Positions 34,771 to 49,100 of a stretch of 64,000 nt of DNA are shown here, one piece after another. Source of the stretch: Dillenia suffruticosa (taxonomy: Eukaryota; Streptophyta; Magnoliopsida; Dilleniales; Dilleniaceae); contig JAVTVX010000013.1 in the NCBI GenBank assembly GCA_033439265.1, forward strand, positions 3,994,501-4,058,500, read 5' to 3'. The position numbers and the translations under genes are program-made. The notes beneath the pieces were generated by a model. The model searched no databases. It was not told where the DNA came from and was given only the letters and a program-made list of their open reading frames with translations. Each line of letters starts with the position of its first letter. The stretch's first letter is position 1.

Positions 34771-37700
34771 TCAACTTCTCTCAGGTCTACTTCTCTCCCC
34801 TGGAAGGATCCGTGGTTCTACTGCTGACAGGACCTGGGGCATTGACATTCCACCCGAAACAACAATTTCTGCAATTAGAGAACAGCAAAAAGCATCAGTT
34901 CCCAGGTTCAAAGGTTCATGTGTTTTGTTGATTAAGTTCAGATATACCCATACCCCACCCATGCACTTTATGTTGATGTCCGACATTGGGAACTCTTTCA
35001 ACTATGCTTCGAAGGAAAGGAAGATCAAATCCTATTTTCCTTCTTTTCTTTTCCTTTTTTTTTTGGGGGGGGGGGGGGGTTGGACAATGCTAAGTTTGAC
35101 TGATGCAAGCATCAGGGAGGCATCATTCATTCCTGAGCTGGTACTAAATAACGTCTCAAAAAGAAATAGGTCCTTACCGATCCCTTCACGAACGGACAAG
35201 TTTGGTCTTATCACATCCTTGGAATTGATCATGAATATGTCACCAATGTAAAGATGGTTGGTGGGAACATAGACACAGCATAGCTCCTCCTCTCCAGAAT
35301 AATGCTGAGTTGAAGGGAAAGAAAACGTTACAAAAACAATATTGTAATCTTGAACATATTTCAATTATTAATAACAGGTTAGTTCATTTACACAACAATG
35401 TTTCCACAAGCAACAGAAGACATTCTAAGCAAGAAACAGCGCTACAGCTAAGGAAACCAAGGATCTTGCAACTAAAACGATAAAACACAATTGCAGACTC
35501 CACCTAGCATCTACCTAGTGCTTTATATATATATCTCAGATCCAAACCAGGTTCAGGAGGGTTGCGCTGGTTGGTAGGCAGCCAGCACAAAAACTATGAC
35601 AAACAATCATAGAACAAATACCTAAGTATTGAAGATTTAATTAAGATGAGCGTTCTGAATGTCACAATAAGAGGGCATTTTGGAAAAAGGTCTAGAGCTA
35701 CATATCTTTATAAAGCATTTTTCAAATTCAAAAATCATTCCAAATTTTGACAACTTTAAAGCTTTTAAATGAAAATTTTGGTTTGGTATAAAAAACCATA
35801 AATTTCCTTCTAAGAGTTGTTTCAACTGGTTGATATTTGCTACAAGCAAAACAAGACAAAATAGAAATTCGTAGAGAAAATAAGAGCTTTTATTTATTTA
35901 TTTATTTTAACTAACATCACTGGAACAGCATAACAACAAAATAGCAGATCTGTGTGCCTCAACACTATCACATGCCTAGAGCATAGAATATTCCATGCCA
36001 ACAAAGAGCTTTCCTTAAGAAAAATATAATCAAGTTCATACATGGAAGACAGACAAAATAGTAGATCTGTGTCCTCTTCCCAAAGATAAGTAATCTACAA
36101 AATGGTAATACTTCCATTCATGCAAAGTATTTTTCAGCTGACAATTTGAATAAAAATCAATCCAAAAAAGGTAGATGTTCAAATAGAGAAGCAACCATTT
36201 ATGTCAAGCACAAAGACAAACCATAATTGTAACGTACATGATCACACAGAACACGCATTGTGATGCAAGGTTTTTCTATATACAGAACTAACAGCAGCTT
36301 TATGATACACAGTCAATCATTTGCCACCATAACAATATGGCATAACAATCTCATAAACAAGCTAAGCTTGTGAATAGTGGGAACTTTTGATCAGCCCAAC
36401 AGGCAGCACCAGGAGAAAAATAAAAAAAAAAAAGGAAGAAGAAAGTTCAAGGGAAATAAAGTGTAATAGTGTTTATAAAAACACGGAGTTATTTGATTTA
36501 GTTGGGTTCGGCTATGTTATTTCATCTTTTCCTACTAGGCTTTCTTAAAGGAAAGGAAGTCAGAACTTACAGTGTCATGTACTAAAACCTCTCCTAGAGC
36601 TTTCGTAGGTCTTTCTCTTGTTTTCAATGCATCTTCAACTTGTATGTTGTCAGTTCTTCTAACAGCAGCATTAGGTGGCTTTCCTTAAACTTGTCAACAT
36701 TTTCTCTCATCTTATCTATTGCAAGGACTACTCCTAAATTTAATCGGACATGCAGATTTCTAGTTTCATCTTTTTCTTCTTACTCTACTCTTCCACCTAA
36801 GCATTGTCATCTCTGCTATTTTTAATAGCTCGATATTTCAAATCATAAAACGTTGATGGTATTATTACAATTCTATAAAACTTGCCTTCTAATTTAGGGG
36901 GAACGTTACCGTCACATAATAGTCCATAAGCACTTCTCCATTTCATCTGCTGCGGTAATCCTATGTGCAACATCTTTATCAATATTTCCATCTTTCTGGA
37001 TGATAGATTGTAGGGAACGAATTCTATCCCTCTGAGGCATCTCTTGTTCTTCAATTTTTACTACACTTTTATACTAAAATTGCATTTAATGCACCATGCA
37101 TAAAGAATTGACTATTTTATTTAGGTTATGTTAATCTTGCAACAAAATACATATCTTCTGACCTGCAGAACAACAGATGACGTGATGAACCCAAATGCAT
37201 ATTCACCGACACGTGGATGCCTTATGATAGCCACCTCCTTGAACGCCTGAGAATTTTGATCTGCAACCAGAATTTGAAAAGAGTTTAGCAGTCCCAGTAG
37301 TTAACAAATAGGACAATCAGCATAAAGAAACAAAAACTTAACCACACCAGGTGATATTGCTGCACTGATTTGCTTCGAGGCATTATAGATATGACGTACA
37401 AATGGCATCCGTTTTATAAACCACTCCCCAAGGCTCAGAACAGATGCCCCCAACCATGATGACATAAAAACTCCCACCAAAAAGATGAACGTTATGGAGG
37501 TCACGAATCCAAGACCTGATCAATGATTAGCCAGAAAAATATATTGAGATCCCTAAAGATAATGCGAAGAACAGTCAAGATAACTGCAAAAGATGAAATC
37601 TTCCACGATATTACAAGATGGAACCAGAAGGTTCAATCTGGTACAGGTATGCAATTCACATCCATCATTATCTTTATTCGATCAAGACAAATGGAAGGAT

Positions 37701-38343
37701 AAAATTATCAATTAAACTGCTGTAGGCTATTAAACTGTTGTAGGCCAGTTGTGATCGGTAGAACAAAGGCCAAGATCGATAAGCTCATTGTCACATGCCA
37801 CATCATTTTTGTTTAGTGATCTCCCACTTTTCCTATATAGGATTCTATATGGTGCATCATTATTCCAACCTTTACCACTCCAAAATAATAATCCTCCTAA
37901 GAAGCAAAAAAAATTCAAAAACAATATGGAGTAGTCAGTGGCAGAGGGAGGGAGGGGGTTGCAGGAGAGGCAACACCCCCTCCCCCAATTTTTTTTTTTT
38001 TAATTTTACATTGTAAAATTTTGAAATTGTAACCCTAAATGGTATTCGCCCTCCCCGCCTAAAAATTGTAATCTGCCCCTAAATTTTATGATTTTTCCCC
38101 TAAAGTTTTAAGGAAACAAAGTTTGCCTCGTAAAAGTTTTAGGGGAAAAAAATTCTAATGTTATTTGTCTCTTTAAAATTTTCATTTATAAAGCAATTGA
38201 AGCCAACCAAATATTCCCAAAGCCTTTCTTTTTGACCCATGTTCACAAGATACCTTTTCTTTTTCTCATTTTCCCTACAACATCCCTCCTCTCCTCCTCT
38301 TTCTCTCTCTCCCACCCACCTGCCCCCACCCATCTAATCCGTC

Positions 38344-38377
<34 letters not shown>

Positions 38378-41300
38378 ACTTATTTCTTCTTATATTTTTA
38401 TTAATTTGTCAATTATAGATTAATTGATTAATTGCCAGAAAAATGGCAACACTTTTGGCCTACCGATGCCTAACCGATAAAAATTCCATTCACAAATGAA
38501 TGTCCTACGACTACTACTACTACTATTATTTGGTTTAATGAATTTAAAAAATTTGACACTTAGTTTCTGATTTCAGATACTTATATTTATTTATTTTAGC
38601 ATGCATCTCTGTTATATTTGGAATAAGATTGTGTTCTATATCTCTTTGCAGGCTCACGCCTTTGGTGTGTGTAAGGATTATAGTTTAGAACAGTTAAATA
38701 GGGATAGGAGAGCACTTGTTCATTAACTTTTTGAGATTTCTTTTTTGTATTTTAATTTTTTTCGCTCCTAAGGATTTCTTATCATGGAGCCCTTTGTATA
38801 TTCTTTTTAACCTCTAATTCAAATCTATTTTTCTATCAAAACAAAATTTTCTTGAAATTCACTCATATGAGCGACACGTGCTTATTTACATGATACTTAA
38901 GATTTTTGAAACTCAATTCATAAGGACTACATGATTTCTTTTTTTTTTTTAAATGAATCATGTAAAAGGCTAATAATAAATTTGTTATTTTTTTAATTAA
39001 TTCAATTGTGGATAAAATGCAAGAGTGTCGTCTAAAGTGGTTTGGGCATGTGCAAAGAAGACCCATGGATGCACCGGTTAGAAAAATCAAGAACCTAAAT
39101 ATAGGAGATCTAATAAAACGTAGGGGTAGACCGCTAAAATATGGATACAAGTAATTCGTAAAAATATAATAATTAAGAATTTAGAAAATAAAATAACTTT
39201 GAATAGGAATGAGTGGCGTAGAAGAATCCGTACAACTTAAACTATCATATTCTAGATATATATATTTATTCATTTTTATTTTTATTTATTTATTTATTTC
39301 TTTTATTTTTATTTATTTATTTATTCATTATTCATTTATTTTTTGTATTTATTTATTTATTTTAATTATCTTCATATTTGTCTCTTAAATGATCGAGCTC
39401 AAAGTATTGGGATTAAGATTCAGTTTGTTGTTGATGTTATTTTTTTAATTACTTGTATTTAAATTGCAAGTTTTAGTATATTATGAAGAATAATTTCTTT
39501 TTTTATATATTAAAATTTTTTAATCTTAAATATTTAATGTACTCAAGATATGCATCTTGTATTGTATTTTAACCCCTCCCGCTTAAAAATATTTTTTTGC
39601 TCCACCCTTGGGACAGGCAAATGTTCAAGACTCCAATCTCTGATCATAATGAAATATGCATACTAGCATGAAGAAGAATAAGGAGAATATGCATGCTTTT
39701 GAAAATCTAGAGAAAGAACCAAGGAGATAATGCATCAGTGACCACAAATTCAGTACTAATATCTAATGAAACTATACGTATGACTTTAAATAAAACAGAA
39801 GGGGAAAAGGTTGGATTTATGTGAACATATTCAGACATTGGTGTTAGTTGAGAGCACACTCTCTTTCCCTCTTTGGAAAATAGACTTTCTAACTGTGAAC
39901 TAACTATATCTCCAAATTAAAATGAGACAAAATTGTACGAGACATTCTCAACAGCAATAAAGTGTCTAATAATGCATCATCATAGATCTACAACAATAAA
40001 GGTTGGAACCTCACTAGGAAGTCTAGCAATATCACTAGTTTTGATAGGCCAACATCCTACTTTGCAATATGTATTTGATATATATATAACTAACTACAGT
40101 AAAGGGATTTGCTAGAAGAAAAGAAAGAGAATAAAACATTTTACAAGTGACAGACCTTTCACAGAAAGGGTCAGTGGCATAACAACAACAATTTGAACCT
40201 TAATCCCAAATTTTGAAGTTGGCCATTTGAGAGAGAAATATAGGAAAACAATAGCATAAGAAAAGCTAAAACATGAGATAGTACACCGGAAGAAATGACT
40301 TGAAGAAAATAGTCTCAAAAGGGTAACAAAAGCTTCTGGGAAGCACTACCAAGTAATACATCACTTAAATTGAACACATCTAGGAGCAACTAAATGATCC
40401 CCCTGTGCTTGTAACGTTATAATGCTTCTTACATTTTAAATATAAGTTTAAAATTGGATCCAAAGAGGAGTGAAGTTCGAAATTGTTCTAGAACTAATTG
40501 TGGCATCCGTCTCAAATATCCAACAAAGAAAATATAAGAAACAGAGTAGCATCTCCAGGAATCATCTTCAACTACTGTAGTTCAAGATAAGACTCCATCA
40601 TGGTATCATAGTCTTGTGGCAATTGCTACATCTGTGTGGTTTTTCTAAAAATTACAAATCACAAGATCAAAGTTAAAATTTTGCCTCATCTCAGTAGCCA
40701 ATTGAAAAGGTCACATATTCACTAACTTGTCATAGTCGAGGACACCATATTCGGTGCATAAGGCATTCACCACAACTGTGTTAAAAAAGCTGCATATGTT
40801 TTAGCACAAAGTTAAGATTGCCAATTTGCGAACAGCTTTCAATGCTACCAAGGAAAAGTGTGCCACCATCCACTAGTAATTTGTTCAACAAGGATAATCA
40901 CTTTGCCAATGAAAACAACCAACGCATAGAACATATGGAACCATAACGAAGGACCATAGTTAAAGGGGTTGAGGAGCTAATAGATATAAATGGAATTTAA
41001 AGTTTTGATCAGAAGTTCTCTTACTTCTAGCACTAACTTAAGTAAATAACTTTCTAAGGAAGTACTAAAGCTTTCAAAGCAAATAACAAAAATCATGTCA
41101 TGTTCCCTCTTGAAGTTGTTAGCATGGGAATCCCATTTTCTAAGGTAAAATACAGATGATGTCGCACATAATAGATGCACTCAAAAGAAGTAATAATGAG
41201 GACAGAAATGAATGTCATACCAAAGATATTAATCCCAAGCTGAGCATAGATTGGAGAAAAAAATCCATCCACAAAATGAATGAACCACCATGTTATATAG

Positions 41301-44300
41301 AAAGTGACAGCAATTGGGAATAGGATGACACTGCACAAATAATTTACTGATCAAGAAAATGAAGAACACTTTGAAAGAAAAAGCAAGGATTAGGAGAAAA
41401 GTGTTTGCATACCATCCAGTCATAAACTTTTTTGAAGCCCAGCTCCGAATAACTTTGTAAAACGTCTGCAAATTAAATTATGAGATACAAGAATTGTTAT
41501 ACACCAGAAAAGTAATGAAGGGGAAAAACAGAGCCTCAATGCCCAGAGACTAGGAGCTTTGACTCAGATAATGACATGAATGATTCGAAACCCTTGCCCC
41601 TAATAAAATTCATGGTTTCAAGTCTTGCACCATATCCATTGTCAAGCCAAAGATATATAGATCTGGGGACTGCGGAGGTAGAATGGCCAAAATAAAAGAT
41701 AAAGTGACAAATTTAGACATGCTGATTTCTCAAAAGTAACAACAACCATTTTGCTGTTCCGATATTTTCATTAAAAAGAAGATATTTAACTGACCACATC
41801 ATGTATCCCATTTACAGAGCTAAAGATCCATTCTATTTACAAATGAAAACCTACAAAAGAACAAAGCAGCTGGATGTTTCCCTCAAAGATATGCCCAAAA
41901 GATATTTTTAGACATCAAATTGAGCTTATCAAAACACCAGTTATTTGGTTAATTGTTTTCACTGCAGCACACAGATCTTTTGACCATGCTCAGATGTCAG
42001 AGGCTAATAGCGAGGCCCAACTTGATGGTACAAAACTAATATTATTTCTTTTCTTTTTTTTTTTGGGAAAAGTATCCAATAAATTGCACAAACAGATACA
42101 GCACCCAACAGTGAGGTACCTAGACTTGTATATCTACAGAAGGGAGTGAATAGGTCTTCAAAAGCTACCAAGCATCCTTCACAAGAGCAAGAAAGTCAGG
42201 AAATTCTGATAGAATTAATAGGCTAGACAATGAAAGACATGAGGATGATGTCACGCAAAAAAAATGCATAAGTCAAATAGCCGGGAGTTCAAAAGCTTTT
42301 CACCTTTTTCATACTGTTGGAAGAGGTGAAAGAGGATCTTGATAAGGAAGATTCAGTGGTTGAGGTGATTGTTGTGAAGGTCCTTCGAGGTTAAGAGTTT
42401 ATATAATAAGCTTGAATTAAACAATACAATTTAACAGAGGGATTGTTTTTCTTGGAAGCTTATACTTTTTAAATATAAGTATTTTATGTTTAATTAGAAT
42501 AAAGTCCATAAATAACTTATTAGAGACTCTATTCTCAAGAGTTGGGAATATGAGGGATGAAAGCAAGTGGTACAAGTGCTTTAAACATGTTCATAAACAC
42601 AAACAGAAAGGGGGGGGGGAGAGAGAGAGAGAGAGAGTGAGTGAGTGAGTGAGTGAATAAGAACTGGTCATAAGTAGTGTTTCTTGTATCTCAAAGGATT
42701 ATTCAATATTCATTGGATGAAACAATGTTGTTCTTGTCAGAGGACAAACAGATAAAGCTACTATGGCAAAGTAATATTCTATTTAAGTAAAAGTGTTTTG
42801 TGTTTAGAATAGAGTGCATAAATGACTTGTCAGAGACTTTGTTCTCAAGAATTGAGAAAATGAGTGACAAAGTCATCCAGTACAAGTGCGTGAATTATAA
42901 AGTGGATAAATAACTTGTTAGAGATTTCACTCATCAAAAGGGGTTTGGGTTACAAAAGGAGAGATAAAAAAAGAGAAAGAAACTTGCTGGCTAGTATTTC
43001 TTGTATCTTGGAGGATTATTCATTGGATGAAACAGCATTGCTCTTGTCAGAGGACAAATAAATAAAGCTACAATGGCAAAGTAATTATTAGAAGAAATCC
43101 TTAGATGATTATTCATCACCCAACATAATTTCATTCGATGAATAATTCTCCAAGATACAAGAAATACTACTCCAGCCAACTTGCTTCTCCAAAACTTAAA
43201 CAACCATAAGTTTTTGCTTTTCTTGTGGCTAGAAGAAGAGGTTACAGCTAACACCTGTAAGTTGCATCGGTTGGTGGGAGACATTCCTCCTTGTAACATG
43301 GTTTCACATATCACTAACAGCAATGGTACAATTATGTTTTGAGTATTAGTCTTTGGAGTTCCATTCAATTGCATTTACCTATTATTAGTTATCACCTTTA
43401 TTTTCATCTTTCCCTTTTGTTCCAACCTTTACTTTTGATACCCTCTATATTATGGGTCAGGAAATATGGTAAATAACATTTGTGTAGCAGTTCACAGACT
43501 TCACGAAAGAGTGTTGTTAGATGGCACTCTGAAGGTAACTGATTTTGAAGAAATTTGAAATAAGAAAGGATTTTGATGCTTTTGATGATGATCAATAGTG
43601 ATTTACATCAAGTACCATCATAGGTAAACAGAACAAATGCTTTTCCATGCCTTCAACAAGACACTATTTCTATCCACATTTGCCAGGATGATATGAGAGA
43701 CAGGATATACAGAATGATGGATTTGGGAAATTCTGAAATCCAATAATTCCTTTAATCTCAGCAATTAGAAAATAAAAGGTTATTATGATCTTGAACGAGC
43801 TGCTATGGTGAAATCAGCAGACACACTGCTCTAAGGTAGCAGGGCTAGAGCATCTCAGTTCCAGTCCAAGTAGCAGATGGCCCCCATGCGTAAATCAGGA
43901 CGTCTTTTTCTGCCTGAGCGCTGCCTTGACAAGTAGCCATTACTGGTCAATGCCCTCCGCTGAGAAGGGTAGGCCCAATCCCCCCTACAACTCTGCCATG
44001 TTTCTAGGGAGCGGTAACATGAAGCTCAGAACCATGGGTACATTCAATACTGGCAAAGTAGAATTGGTCTTATTTGGAGTTTGGTGACTCCTCCAGGAGA
44101 GTTTTTTTGGCTTGAGAGGCTTCTTTCGGAAGGATCTTGACACAAGATGATCTTTAAGGAGAGGACTAACTCTGGCAAACAGATGTGAGTTATGCAAAGG
44201 AGATCTCAAGACCGTGGATCAGTTACCTATCAACTGCTTGTGGACTCGCTCTTTGTATGGGAATATCTTCTCTATTTTGAGCATACAATGACTGACTTCA

Positions 44301-46033
44301 AGCTCTCTACAGTGCGAGATATGAGCTTGGAATGGCTTGAGGGTTTGCTCAGCAAGGAGGAGAGTCCTTAGGCTGCTACCTCTGCCCGTGTTTTGGTCAG
44401 CATAGAGGGAACAGAATAGAAAGATATTTGAGGAGGTGGAGAAGTCTTTGTTGCTTTTTGTGAACACTTGTATTTGTTTTTTAGCCTTCCTTTAAATCAT
44501 TTGAATCTTTTCCGGAGGTGGTGGACTTTGTAGACTCTTTGGCTTTAGGCTCAGTAGGCAGCCACTCCTCAGTGAACCCCCAAGGCTTGTTCTTGTTTAT
44601 GATTTTCGTGACTAAATTCTTTTGCTTTTTCTAACCAGAAATAAAAGGTAGATGAGCAATGGAAGAGCGCCACATTTTGGACAAGTTACTATCCCCATGA
44701 TGAACTCACATCCACCTTTACTAATCTAATCCAAGGTCCACAAGTGAAGGGGGAAGACTCCTTCAAGTTTTAGCATACCTTGTCAAATTAAGTGTTGAAA
44801 TCCACTACTTTACAAGGCATTAATGAGCATGCCATACAAGCTATAATAAGTTTAGTAATACAACAAGTACCACAAAAGGTCCAAAATAAAATATTACCAA
44901 GTCTAATGTAGCTCAATTTCATTGGTTGAAACATTGAACCTCAATAACCCATGTCAACATGCCACATCAATTAGGTATAATAGATTTTTGACCTTTTTTT
45001 GGGACATCTTACATTATTCTAATAAGCTTTCCTTCAGCTGATTTCAAGCTTAAGTGTATTCCTGGTTCATCTTAATGAGAGAGAGAGAGAGAGACAGAAC
45101 CGAAATCAAAGTAGGGGCCTATAGCACCCAATTTGCAATTGCTAGGTGCTTCTTTCAAACAAGGTCATGAGCATAGAGAGAGGTGGAGATAAAAATGTTT
45201 TTAGAAACTCAGCATTAGTGATCATAAGGCTTGAGCTCATGTTATGAAAGTCTGTTTTTACTACACATCAAGAAACTAGGCTCTTGACCAATATTAAGAT
45301 ATTATGAAGCGCCATGCACGGGGCAGTATCACCACTTTAAAAACTTCAAAGTCACTTACCGGCACATTCAAAATAAGAAATGAAATTAAGAGAACTTCCT
45401 AAAAGCTCCAAATTTCCTTTTAACCCGGCTTTGTCGGCTGCAAGTACCACTCAATTACAATCATAAAATTCTCGAATACATGCAAAGCTACGAAACAGCT
45501 CCTCACACTCGTACCATCCTCAACTTAATTTATATTATTCGGTTTACCCAGATGTTAATGCCACTAAATTCTTACGCATCTATAATAAGGCATACATTTT
45601 CTAGTGTTAAAAGAAATAGTCATTTATGGGAGGAAGAATAGCATGGGGTCTAGAAATGAAGCACAAGAATACCAAGTCCCAATTCCTAGCAAACCCTAGA
45701 ATCCCAATCATCACCAAAACCAAATCAAACGACAAATTACCAATTCAAATAATCAAATTAGCAATCTAATTGGAGAAAAGAAAACCCTAAATAATCTAAA
45801 TAAGTAATCCAGAAAAATAAAATTTACAACAAAATAAACAGTCCAAGAAATCAATTAAATAAATCGAAGAAGGAACAAACCTCGCGACCGGAATGATGAG
45901 CAGAAGAAGAAGAAGAAGAGGAAGAAGGCTTGGAAGAAGCATCATGGTCGACGGAGTCGGCGACTGGAATTAGAAGCTCTCGATCTCTGTCTCTACTCGC
46001 CATCACAATCGACGATTTATCGTCGCCCATCAC
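34771..46033 (-). CDS. COV1: COV1-like (CONTINUOUS VASCULAR RING / LCV) membrane protein
   Basis: This is a DUF502 integral membrane protein. Arabidopsis COV1 limits vascular tissue in the stem and acts at the trans-Golgi network. The minus-strand exons are 46033-45881, 41465-41413, 41330-41221, 37515-37348, 37260-37163, 35304-35178 and 34868-34771. The phases join throughout, giving 268 residues. The N terminus reads [20 protein letters not shown], with a serine run (about 36-44) coded by a trinucleotide repeat. TM1 lies in [20 protein letters not shown] and TM2 in [19 protein letters not shown]. Then come [34 protein letters not shown] and [13 protein letters not shown], ending in [11 protein letters not shown]. 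All are hallmarks of COV1/LCV proteins. The gene is intact but spans 11.3 kb because introns 1 and 3 are about 4.4 and 3.7 kb long. Which paralogue (COV1, LCV1-3) it is cannot be settled here. Confidence 0.94.
39014..39245 (+). mobile_element. LINE relic: end of reverse-transcriptase ORF
   Basis: In intron 3 of the COV1-like gene the plus strand reads [19 protein letters not shown], then RRGRPLK, then [13 protein letters not shown]. This is the characteristic C-terminal phrase of plant LINE reverse-transcriptase polyproteins. The frame has at least one stop and no upstream RT domain. It is followed by an (ATTT)n-rich tract. It is a dead 3' fragment in the antisense orientation to the host gene. 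Confidence 0.78.
39255..39370. repeat. (ATTT)n low-complexity tract
   Basis: Repeated TTTATTTATTTA units with interruptions directly follow the LINE fragment and may derive from its A/T-rich tail. Confidence 0.75.
42470..43090. repeat. Diverged tandem duplication of about 310 bp
   Basis: Two adjacent units, about 42470-42778 and 42779-43085, share the ordered phrases AGAATAAAGTCCATAAAT / AGAATAGAGTGCATAAAT, TCTCAAGAGTTGGGA / TCTCAAGAATTGAGA, GTACAAGTGC, TTTCTTGTATCT, TTCATTGGATGAAACA and TCTTGTCAGAGGACAAA. A (GTGA)n stretch lies in the first unit. The pair sits in intron 1 of the COV1-like gene. It has no coding capacity that I can see. Confidence 0.75.
42999..43175. repeat. Imperfect inverted repeat with 40-bp arms
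   Basis: A segment starting AGTATTTCTTGTATCTTGGA near 42999 recurs in reverse complement ending near 43169, with a few mismatches. The space between them is about 90 bases and includes the end of the tandem unit. This could be a foldback produced by a third, inverted partial copy of the same unit. Confidence 0.65.
44080..44460 (+). mobile_element. LINE relic: zf-RVT region
   Basis: The plus strand in intron 1 of the COV1-like gene reads [17 protein letters not shown] and then [18 protein letters not shown]. This matches the zinc-binding region at the end of plant LINE reverse transcriptases, but the usual His before the last Cys pair is replaced. Farther on KIFEEVEKS is also typical. Stops interrupt the frame. 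It is an old, inactive fragment. Confidence 0.72.
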
Positions 46034-46082
46034 CAGACTGCAATCACAGTCGCCTAAACCAATTTTCCTTTATGCCCCCCCT

Positions 46083-46119
<37 letters not shown>

Positions 46120-49100
46120 ATTTTTTGCTTCTTCGTTTATAATTGTGTGGGTATTTTTATATTACAAAATTATCTTTGATTGAATTGAATTCAAAAGAAG
46201 ACGACCTTATAGAAATGGAAATTGTTTGCATCGCCCACCAAAACGGGATCGTTCAATTCTGACCTATTTTTCTTGTTACTATTTTCTATTTCGCTTGTTC
46301 CGTTGTCCGTGAGCCGTCGCCAATAGCATTTTGCCACGTCATATAGTGACCACACATCTCTATGGAGAGATGAAATGGTTAAGTACACTTAGTTATCAGA
46401 CTGCCGTTCCCAAATACAAAGCCGTTTCCCTTTCCCCGGACTAACCCAGGAAGCTTCAACGATTGGATCCAGTTGTTCTAACATGGACCACAACTAAGGA
46501 AGGCGGCGTATTAAATTGTAGTGAAGTGACGCCATGTCACGTCACATGTGCTTTGGAAATTTAATTTTGTTTGTTTGGGAAATAGCGTGCGAAGTTTTTT
46601 TTTTTCTTTTATATTTTTATATGATGAATTTTGATTTATATATTATAAAATTTATTTTAAAAGATAGCTCTTTAAAATTATTTTTAAAATTTAAATTCAA
46701 TATTTTTTATTAAAAAAATAAAATATTTGATCACTTAAATTAAAAGAGTTTTATAAAAAATATACTAAATCGATTATATTGATTTTTAGTTGAGTAGAGA
46801 ATAGACGAAAATATAAAGATTATTGATAATTTTTTTACCTTAATTCTCTGTATTTAATTTATAAAAATCTTATAATATATTATGGAGAGATAAAATAACG
46901 TTCAAATAGCGAAATAAAGCATGCCTTTTTTTTAAAATGTTAAAGGTATTTGATGTGTCGTTAAACAACCAAATATAAAATACTTAGTTCAAACGATACG
47001 AATATAGCACGAGTAAAATCGTATCCACAGCGAACAGCAGATCTATTTTTTTAATAAAAATGAAAATAAAATATGGGAGGTTTTGATAAAATAATATAAA
47101 ATAACTAAACAAACAAATCACTGAAAATTTACTAAAATAAAATGATAAAATAATATCAATTAAAGGAAAAGATGTCAATTAATATAAAACCTAGTTAAAG
47201 GAGTTATTTCCACCTTGATGTGTTTGATTGATTATCGATACAAAAATTACTTGATATTATGCGAATAAATTAATTATAACCGTTAAGTACCACGAAACGA
47301 TTAATCTCTCCTTACTTTTTCGGTAATCAAGATACCATCATTAATTACTTCTCTAATCGAAAGACAACCTAAAACACTCTCGTTGGATTTAATGCTCCGA
47401 CAACATTAAGATTTAGAGAGATCCAATTCTAATCAGTAAATTCTAATCTAAATTCATTTAAATTAAATTACCTAATCTCTTGACATAAATTCTACCACTT
47501 GCGAGACCATAAAATTATGTCAATTACCACTCTATTAAAAACATACAAATTTTGCTATTTTTAAATGGTAATAAACTATTCTAGAGTTATTAAATATAGC
47601 GCTCTATTTAACAATTCCAAAATAATCATAAATATTAAGTATAGAAATTAAATAAATATTTACAAATATAAAACAAATAAGACCATTTAGATCTCACAAT
47701 CATTATCCATCAAACTTTTAATAATCCTTTTATTAGAAAATAAATTAAAATGAAAATATAATGAAAGAAAACTCACAAAAAATAAATAAATAAATAGAAA
47801 GAAAATGTTAAGTTACATTACTTCTCAGCTACTTCCTTTTCTTCCCAGCAAATGTGTGTTTTTTCCAAGCCAAGAAACAAGTTTCCATGTGTACTGGCTG
47901 CCTCTCAACCTCCTGGACGTGGTGGCTGCTACCCTCTTTGGGGTTGTACGGCTGCTGCCTCCTCCAAAAGTTCTCTCCAATAATATAGAATACTCCTATA
48001 TATATAGGAGTAGAAACTCTAAAAAAAAAATAGAATTTTTCCTATTTATGAAAAGTAAATATTTTCAACCCTAATAACTACTAAATAAATAAAAAAAAAG
48101 TAAAAATTAAAAAGTAAAATTCTTAAAATATAATATCTAAGAAATTTATATTTTTAAAAATTTATTTTCCTAAATATTAAGAATGGAATAAAATCTTCAA
48201 TATCTTCAATATTTCTAATTCCATCCCAACTTTCTCTTGAATATGCAATTGGGAAAGAAAATTTTACTACAGTAAACATTCAAAACCTCTTGCTTATCTC
48301 TTGAAATCCACGTGCCAACGTGCTAATAAAAGAGTATTGCTGTCCAATTTTCCATACTTTACAAAATTGCTCCAATTTAGCTCATTTTTCTTTATTTTCC
48401 ATAATAAATCTCCTCATAAATCAAATGTCAGAAAATATAAATATTAATGTAATATTTATTCAAAAATAATACAAAATCAATCGCAAATATTATATTTATT
48501 TAACCCCTATCAATATTACTCTCTTCTAAAATAAAATAATTCATCAAATTAATGGACTTTACTTTAAAAAGTGAAAAACTAAATTTATGTTTTTAATAAA
48601 AGAAAAATAAAAAACTATTGCACTTAAATTGATTTAAATAAAAAAATTGAACTTAAATTTTTTAGAGAGCGGAAATGCTAAAGCCAATATATTTAGAAAA
48701 AGAATAATTTAATTTTTAGGCAAAGAAAATTAATTGGCTCAGTTTTAGAGAGAGAAAAAAATTAAATTTGGTATCTGTGAAAGGTGAAAATTAAAAATCA
48801 ATATGTTGAGAGATAAAAAATTAGAAGAAAAAATTTTTAAAGAGAGAAAATTAAAGTGTTTAGTTTTAAAAAGAGAAAATTTAATTTTTATTATTAGATT
48901 TAGATAGACAAATTTTAAAATAATTAAGTTTTATTAGAGAGGAAAAATTGGGTGTGTCTAGTTTTAGAAAGAGAAAAACAAAACTTCATTTTTTTAGAAA
49001 GAAAAGGCAAAAAATCAATATGTTTAGAGATAGAATTGAATTGATATGATTCTTTTAATGTAAAAAAATTAATATATTTAGCTTTATATAACAAAAATTA

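Noticed and set aside
37937..39620. A DNA transposon with GGCAGAGGGAGG-like ends in COV1 intron 3
   Set aside because: The ends are suggestive of a common plant repeat, but terminal inverted repeats and target duplication could not be matched.
47805..48074. An 89-codon frame in the AT-rich spacer
   Set aside because: It is inside repeat-like DNA with no recognisable domain.
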